NCBI GenBank assembly: GCA_943842245.1
Contig: CALTAJ010000002.1
Coordinates: 1,065,700 to 1,129,699, forward strand
Direction: 5' to 3'
From: an uncultured Flavobacteriaceae bacterium
Lineage (GTDB): Bacteria > Bacteroidota > Bacteroidia > Flavobacteriales > Flavobacteriaceae
DNA length: 64,000 nt
The position numbers were made by a program, and so were the translations under genes. Shown piece by piece: positions 58,588 to 64,000 of the stretch. The notes beneath the pieces were generated by a model. It saw only the letters and a program-made list of their open reading frames with translations. It made no database searches and was not told the origin of the DNA. Each line of letters opens with the position of its first letter. Position 1 is the first letter of the stretch.

Positions 58588-59380
58588 TAAATCTTCCCGT
58601 ATAATTTATCCTTGAATCATTCTCTTTTTCATTATAACCTAATCCCAAATCATTAAACATCATTTTCCTTTTTTTTATGAAATCTGTCAAGTCTTTAAGT
58701 TGTTCAGGTAAAATCGCAAATTTATTATCTCTGCCTGGTAAATTTTTGTCAATGGTAAAATGTTTTTCAATTATAACAGCCCCTTCTCCAACAGCAATTT
58801 TAGAAGATTCCACACCTTCTATATGATCACTTAGCCCTACCTTATCACATATTGTCATTAATTTTTTCATTTTTGGCAAATTAGCTTGAGAAAAATCTTG
58901 AGGATAAATTGAGACACAATGCATCAAATATAAATCTGCGTTTTGAATCTTTTTTACACTTTCACTTATTTCACCAAATGTAGATGTACCAGATGACATT
59001 ATTAATGTTTTAAAATTATTATCACAAAAGCTAATTAATTCATGATTTCTTGATTCAAAACTTGGTATTTTAACGATATCACAGCCCAGATCCAACAAAA
59101 CTTTAGCATCAGGTATACTAAAAACACTAGATAAAAAAGAAATATTGTTTTCTTCACAATATTTTATTAATGTTTTGTGATCTTGAATTGAAAGTTCAGC
59201 TTTTTCGTAAATTTCTTTTCTACCATCGTGATCCCAGGCGCCTTTTTTTAGTCTTGATGTTGACCAAGTCTGAAATTTTGCATAGTTGGCCCCATTATCT
59301 TTTGCAGATTTAATAAACTTCTTTGCAAGCTCTATATCTCCACAATGATTCCAACCAATCTCCGCTATAATTTTTATCAT
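58580..59380 (-). CDS. NeuB-family nonulosonate synthase lacking the SAF domain
   Basis: Condenses phosphoenolpyruvate with a hexose derivative in nonulosonic acid synthesis. The 266 residues cover the TIM barrel: AEIGWNHCGDIELAKKFI at the start, KFQTWS, PSFESRNHELI, GLSDHIEG and a VIIEKHFTIDKNLPGRDNKF segment. The C-terminal SAF (antifreeze-like) domain of about 70 residues found in NeuB, SpsE, PseI and LegI is absent. The frame is intact and the stop overlaps the next gene, so the truncation looks natural. Confidence 0.88.
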   Translation of the reverse strand: MIKIIAEIGWNHCGDIELAKKFIKSAKDNGANYAKFQTWSTSRLKKGAWDHDGRKEIYEKAELSIQDHKTLIKYCEENNISFLSSVFSIPDAKVLLDLGCDIVKIPSFESRNHELISFCDNNFKTLIMSSGTSTFGEISESVKKIQNADLYLMHCVSIYPQDFSQANLPKMKKLMTICDKVGLSDHIEGVESSKIAVGEGAVIIEKHFTIDKNLPGRDNKFAILPEQLKDLTDFIKKRKMMFNDLGLGYNEKENDSRINYTGRFNG

Positions 59381-59392
59381 TTTTAAATTTAT

Positions 59393-60349
59393 TTAATTAA
59401 GTTCCAGTAATTTAAATTTGGATCCAAATATAGACGCATATTTTGATAGAGATGTTTTGTATCCAATAATTTTTTTTCTTTCAAACAGCATTTCCAATTC
59501 AATATTAGTGTCATTTGAACAAATTACTATGTCATTTGAATCTATCTCGTCAAAGACTTTCCTAATTTCATTATCAATATTTTTGGATGAAGTAAATGAT
59601 GGGTGTAATTTTATTACTCCTTCCCCTTTCATTTCTTCAATTAACTGCTTAAACATTGTTTTCCAATATTCCCTTTTTATCCTTCTTGATGCACATGTAA
59701 GTCCAATTTTAGTTATTCCAAATAGTTTTGGCTTATAATCTTTTTTTAATGGTATAAAATCATTTAGAAGAATAATCTTTTTTTTTGGAACTCTTGGAAA
59801 AACATCTTTATTAATTCCTATATAACATTTAGAATCATTTCTAAAATAAAAGCCAATTTCGTCAACTTTATTAAACCTATTTCTCCAATTTCTTAAAAAT
59901 TTATCTTCCCATGACAATTGGTTCGGATTAAACTCTGGGATTTGCATATACGAATGCTGACCTTCTTCAATATAAATATGACCTTTACAACGATCTTCTT
60001 CAATAATCTTTTCAGCATTTAAATAAGCCCATGACGTATATAAAATAAAGTTTGAGCCTCTTGAATTAATTTGAGCTTTAATCAAACTTGCCGTGGGATA
60101 ATAAAAGAAAATTCTTTCTAAATATCTGTAATATTTTCCAATATTAATTTTGGTTACAGAATAATCAATCAAAGATGTATCTGTATCTCTAAATGAAAAT
60201 ATTTTTATGTTTTTTGATTTTATTTTATACTTATTTATTATCATTTTTGTTAATAAAACCGTAATAGGGTTAACTACAAAAAAAATATGGGTCCAGTTTC
60301 TGTCTAAAGCCTGTTTAACTATCTCTGGAATTTGTTTGTTTTTAACCAT
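59393..60349 (-). CDS. Putative glycosyltransferase with sialyltransferase-like motifs
   Basis: A 318-residue cytosolic protein not assigned to a family. It has IYIEEGQHSYM near residue 130 and IKLHPSF near residue 250, which match the D/E-D/E-G and HP motifs of bacterial sialyltransferases (GT38, GT52, GT80), and a Ser-rich GYKTSLSKYAS near residue 300. It lies between the NeuB-like gene and the deacetylase gene. Assignment is by motif only. Confidence 0.6.
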   Translation of the reverse strand: MVKNKQIPEIVKQALDRNWTHIFFVVNPITVLLTKMIINKYKIKSKNIKIFSFRDTDTSLIDYSVTKINIGKYYRYLERIFFYYPTASLIKAQINSRGSNFILYTSWAYLNAEKIIEEDRCKGHIYIEEGQHSYMQIPEFNPNQLSWEDKFLRNWRNRFNKVDEIGFYFRNDSKCYIGINKDVFPRVPKKKIILLNDFIPLKKDYKPKLFGITKIGLTCASRRIKREYWKTMFKQLIEEMKGEGVIKLHPSFTSSKNIDNEIRKVFDEIDSNDIVICSNDTNIELEMLFERKKIIGYKTSLSKYASIFGSKFKLLELN

Positions 60350-61117
60350 TTAGAATTTTAAAAAGCTTTTAATTGTGTATTTAAAATTATACTTTATCCA
60401 AAACTGAGTGGAGTAAATTTTGTCGAAGAAATTTAATCTTCTTTTATTAAGATTAATATTGTTAAACCCTATGATTTGATTTTTTCTTGATTTATACTTT
60501 AAAAATAATTCCAGATTTCTTAATTCATTTTTTGTAATAGTATCTGGATGAAGACATATTGTCCATGTTCCAAAAAATTTATTTTTAAAATCCCATAGTT
60601 GTTGGGGTATATAATTAAATCCATTTTCAAAAAAACTTGAATATGCAATTCCGTCACTTATAACTCTTATGTCTGTAACTTGCTCTAATGCCTTGAGTGT
60701 TTTCAGATCAAAAGTGTGGCTAGGTGCAACCCATAGCTTGGGTTTTATTCCATTTGAAATAAATATGTCATTTGCCTTTTTTATTTTTTCAATTTGTTCT
60801 TTTAAACTTAAACCCCCAAATTCACTTCTATTATAGAATGGGAATTTTAATTTAAATCTTTGACAATTGTGATAAACATGACTATAACCATGCATTGCAA
60901 TAGTCCAATTCAATTTTTGCCATTTATGAACCTTTTCCCAAAATTTTTCATTATATGCAGAGTATTGGATATTCTTATCCATATTATTAGGAGTAACTGC
61001 TACTATAGGTTTTACATTATATTTTATTAGAATCTTTTCAATTATGTTCCACTTGTTATTGTCTAAATAATGACTTGCATCATCAAGTCTAATTAGATAT
61101 TTTGGTGAAAAAATCAT
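60350..61117 (-). CDS. Polysaccharide deacetylase-like protein (DUF2334 type)
   Basis: A 255-residue protein resembling the NodB/DUF2334 metal-dependent deacetylase fold. It has LIRLDDASHYL (acidic metal ligands) near the start and AMHGYSHVYHNCQRF (HxxxH) near residue 98, then PKLWVAPSHTFD. It may deacetylate a sugar residue of the polymer. No signal peptide, so it would act in the cytosol. It is directly adjacent to its neighbours (0 to 1 base). Confidence 0.78.
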   Translation of the reverse strand: MIFSPKYLIRLDDASHYLDNNKWNIIEKILIKYNVKPIVAVTPNNMDKNIQYSAYNEKFWEKVHKWQKLNWTIAMHGYSHVYHNCQRFKLKFPFYNRSEFGGLSLKEQIEKIKKANDIFISNGIKPKLWVAPSHTFDLKTLKALEQVTDIRVISDGIAYSSFFENGFNYIPQQLWDFKNKFFGTWTICLHPDTITKNELRNLELFLKYKSRKNQIIGFNNINLNKRRLNFFDKIYSTQFWIKYNFKYTIKSFLKF

Positions 61118-61118
61118 T

Positions 61119-62887
61119 TTATTTTTTTGAAATTAACCATTCCCCAAGAAGTAGGTGATCTAAACCACATCTTGTAAAAGTATCAATTGCATCTTCTGGC
61201 GAGCCAACAATTGATTCCCCGTGAATATTGAAAGATGTATTCATTAATGCTCCTACTCCTGTTAAGTCTTGGAAGGCTTTAATAAGGTTATAATATTTTA
61301 GATTATCCTTTTTTCTTACTATTTGAGGTCTAGCTGTTCTGTCAAATGGATGAAGTCCAGCAGTTAAGTGCTCCTCTGCCAAGTTGGTCGAATCAAACCC
61401 AACTGCCATAAACCGTGCATCGATTTTTTTTGGGTTTACTATGTAATCATGTTCTCTATCTTCTATAATACTAGGAGCAAAAGGCATCCAGAAATCTCTC
61501 ATTTTAACAACCTTATTAATTCTATGAATTACATCTGGTCTTCTTGGATCTGCAAGAATAGATCTATTCCCAAGAGCTCTTGCACCAAATTCCATTTTAT
61601 CATTACTAAATCTTGCGATAACCTCTCCTTTTGCTAATATTTTTGCACAATCTTTATTATTTGCTTTAGTACAAATAAATTCCTTTGATAATTTATCTTT
61701 AATAACTTTATTTATATACTCTTCAGAAAAACTGGGTCCAAGATATCCAGATATTTGTTCAAGACTTTTGACTTTATTAGTTCTTGAGATATATTCAAGA
61801 AATGCAGCTCCTATAGAGATGGATTCATCTCCAGGGCCTGGAGGTATAAATATATTATTCAGATCTTTTAACTCTGCTATTAACTTGTTTGCTTTAATAT
61901 TTTGAGCAACACCGCCACTCATTACAATATTTTTAATTCCAGTTTCTTTTATACCATTGTGAATCCATTCTGTTAATATTTCTTCTGATCTCTTTTGAAT
62001 TCCATAAGCTATTGCATCAAATCTTTGTCCTTCAAGCTTTTCTTGAAAATAAAAAAAATGATCTTTAATTTTAGTCTTGTATTTAAAAGACAGGCCATCA
62101 ACCTGAAGTGTCTCAGCATACACATTATATGCCTCTTTTCCATATTTGTGAGTATTGTAGGCGGCGAGTCCCATTAATTTATACTCATGCTCAGCTGGTC
62201 TCATTCCGAGCAGAAGAGTAGCATATCTATACATTCTTCCAATGTTACAATTTGCTGACCTTGATATTTCTTTCAATTTTTTACCAGGAGAGCCAATAGA
62301 TACAGTTCCGTTTGCACCATCTCCAAAACCATCCATTGTATAGACTAATTGATCTTCATTTCTATATGGACTAGCTATGTATCCATAATAAGCATGACAT
62401 TTATGGTGATCATGATGAATTATTTTTGACTTATCAATGCCAATATACCCCGATACATGATTTACTCTTGCATCCCACATTCCCAGATTATCTGATTCAT
62501 CCTTAATATACTTTTTGTCATAATGAAAGTTAGATTCATCTATACAATGTGATAATATGTCAAGATATTTTGGGTTTTTATTTTCATAAAGTTTTGGATA
62601 CCAATATTCTTTTTGTTCTTTCCAATAATCTTGAATTGTTAGCTTCGAATTTCTTTGTGTGTAGAAATAAGCTGGAGTCAAATGCTTTGATGACATAGCT
62701 ACAAAATCAATATCATCAAATTTAGATTTCCCATAGCTTCAAGACACAATCAATAGCCTTAAATGGAAAACCATAATGATTTTTTTGTCTAGATAACCTT
62801 TCTTCGGCTATTGAACAAATCAGCTTTCCGTCTTTTAATAATGCTCGCACTAGCATTATGTCCGTCATGTATTCCTAGTATAATCAT
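61119..62887 (-). CDS. Carbamoyltransferase, NodU/CmcH family (two frameshifts near the N-terminus)
   Basis: Transfers a carbamoyl group to a sugar hydroxyl. The track ORF (525 residues) lacks the N-terminus. Reading upstream gives ATG at 62887 with MIILGIHDGHNASAS, then KDGKLICSIAEERLSRQKNH in a second frame and KSKFDDIDFVAMSS back in the main frame, so two indels (about 62830 and 62735) interrupt it. Later motifs include HHDHHKCHAYYGY, ARALGNRSILADPRRPD and VGALMNTSFNIHGESIV. It overlaps the cytidylyltransferase stop (ATGA). Confidence 0.88.
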
Positions 62888-63588
62888 GTTTTTGTGTTTT
62901 GCCATTTCTCAGTTAGATAAATGACTGTTTCTGAATCATTTGTTAAGTTATTTTTTCTAATCTTTGTGTCTATCCAAGTACTTCTTCTTAAGTCCTCTTC
63001 GTCATCAATTACAAGTCTGGCAGCAATGTTTTTTTTTGAAAAAGCAAACTCCATGTTCAAAATAGTAAATTGACTAGGATTTTTGTAATAATATCTTGTC
63101 ACATGTTCCTTATCTTCATTGTTTAAAGGCATCGAATACATTTTTTTTAATGATTTTGTTGAAATTACCTCTCCGGTTAGTCCTGGTGGAACTGTTCTGG
63201 GAAAAATATTAGTTGTTAAATCATTTTGGTTTTTTAAATGAGTACTAATCATAATATCATATATATTATGATCTAAAAAAGGTCTATCGCCACAGATTCT
63301 AATAAAATGATCGTATTTAAAATGTTCTGCTGTATCTATTGCTCTTCCTGCAACATCCGTTAGACTTCCTCTATACACATCTATTCCTTTTAATCTTCCG
63401 AAAGAAGCTATAACATCATCTTCCTCTTTTACTGATGTAGCTATACATAGATGGTCAATTTTCGAAATAAGCTTTGATCTATTTATAACTCTTTCTAATA
63501 AGCTAACCCCATTAATTGGAATCATTGCTTTACCCGGAAGCCTTGTCGAGCTCATCCTGCTAAAAATAATTCCACCAGTTTTAATCAT
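62884..63588 (-). CDS. SpsF-type cytidylyltransferase
   Basis: A 234-residue nucleotidyltransferase of the CMP-acylneuraminate synthetase/SpsF family: FSRMSSTRLPGKAMIPING at the start (nucleotide-binding Arg-rich loop), FIRICGDRPFL (metal-binding) and MNNEDKEHVTRYYYK-like later part. It would activate the product of the NeuB-type enzyme or a glycerol/ribitol-type unit. Its ATG overlaps the upstream gene stop. Confidence 0.85.
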   Translation of the reverse strand: MIKTGGIIFSRMSSTRLPGKAMIPINGVSLLERVINRSKLISKIDHLCIATSVKEEDDVIASFGRLKGIDVYRGSLTDVAGRAIDTAEHFKYDHFIRICGDRPFLDHNIYDIMISTHLKNQNDLTTNIFPRTVPPGLTGEVISTKSLKKMYSMPLNNEDKEHVTRYYYKNPSQFTILNMEFAFSKKNIAARLVIDDEEDLRRSTWIDTKIRKNNLTNDSETVIYLTEKWQNTKT

Positions 63589-63998
63589 TTTTTAATTTTT
63601 GAAGTTAAAGTTTCTTTCAGTAAATTATAAATTCCCTGAAGCTGAAGATTATTAAAATCGTCACCAATAAAATTTTCACTAACAAAATTTTTAAACCTTA
63701 ACTCAGTTGTTGAGTTATGATTACCTAATACGCTTTCATTTTCTAGCTTAAGTTTTATGAAGTCAATAATTTCATTTTTATCTGACAGCTTTTTATTGAT
63801 AAGAGATGTGAACTCTAAGTTTTCAGTCCATGTTACTGTATTTGGACAACCTTTATACCAGCAATCTCCAAAAATTAAAGCTTGTTTTCCTATTACAGCT
63901 GATTCAAACCCAACAGTTCCGCTGATTGTTGCTGTAAACATACTGGCTCTAATTAATTCTAATGATTTATGTTCATTACCTAATATTTTAACATACAT
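63585..63998 (-). CDS. Capsule-type polysaccharide biosynthesis protein (5' end beyond window)
   Basis: C-terminal part (137 residues seen) of a larger protein. It has the nucleotide-sugar binding region ATISGTVGFESAVIGKQALI, then FGDCWYKGCPNTVTW, typical of Kdo- or capsule-transferase-like (GT-B) enzymes. The frame is open to the window edge, so the real start lies further right. The first gene seen in this minus-strand operon. Confidence 0.75.
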   Translation of the reverse strand: MYVKILGNEHKSLELIRASMFTATISGTVGFESAVIGKQALIFGDCWYKGCPNTVTWTENLEFTSLINKKLSDKNEIIDFIKLKLENESVLGNHNSTTELRFKNFVSENFIGDDFNNLQLQGIYNLLKETLTSKIKK

Positions 63999-64000
63999 AA

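Overview
The window is a strongly AT-rich bacterial chromosome segment from a member of the Bacteroidota, most likely a marine-type flavobacterium. The evidence is gene content (a sufABCDS operon, a TonB-dependent receptor, lycopene cyclase, choice-of-anchor B and DUF4301 proteins, L21 with a C-terminal SAP-like tail) together with repeated promoters of the Bacteroidota form TTG-N18/19-TAnnTTTG. No rRNA, tRNA, CRISPR array, prophage or insertion sequence was seen.

Region 1 to 44.6 kb is ordinary, well-preserved core chromosome. It runs: the Suf Fe-S cluster operon (minus strand, sufS cut by the left edge); two lipoprotein propeller-type genes; thiL; a ZIP transporter; crtY facing a polyprenyl synthase; a GH3 glycosidase; a TetR-regulated RND efflux operon; aspS; a cold-shock gene; tadA; dxs; polA; rplM-rpsI; rpsB-tsf; tag; a DUF3127 protein; a histidine kinase; HIT and greA; a Rieske-like lipoprotein and an outer-membrane barrel candidate. 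Next comes a thiamine-uptake block (TonB receptor behind a TPP riboswitch, DUF4301 protein, NadR-like kinase, PnuC/PnuT transporter, thiamine-binding protein, PPTase), then ahcY, rpmA, rplU and a DoxX protein. Several genes here make or use thiamine diphosphate (thiL, dxs, the uptake block).

Region 44.6 to 64 kb is one long minus-strand surface-polysaccharide locus. In transcription order it holds: a capsule-type transferase (cut by the right edge), a SpsF-type cytidylyltransferase, a carbamoyltransferase, a DUF2334 deacetylase, a putative glycosyltransferase with sialyltransferase-like motifs, a NeuB-type synthase lacking its SAF domain, a GT2, two SDR enzymes (one LegB-like), a sugar nucleotidyltransferase, two GT4 enzymes, the UDP-L-FucNAc trio (capE, capF, capG), a WbuB-like GT4, and rmlA, rmlC, rmlD, rmlB. 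No flippase or polymerase is visible inside the window.

From about 44.7 to 53.0 kb nearly every gene is interrupted by single-base indels although the encoded protein stays recognisable and gene lengths and overlaps are normal. This looks more like uncorrected sequence or assembly error than gene decay. A smaller patch of the same kind lies at 62.7 to 62.9 kb.

The most useful leads are: DUF4301 as a possible UDPGP-like nucleotidyltransferase in thiamine uptake; the SAF-less NeuB enzyme next to a sialyltransferase-like protein; a catalytic Asp to His change in the PolA proofreading site; a 27-codon translationally coupled remnant of an SDR gene; and structured leaders before greA, rpsB and rplM.
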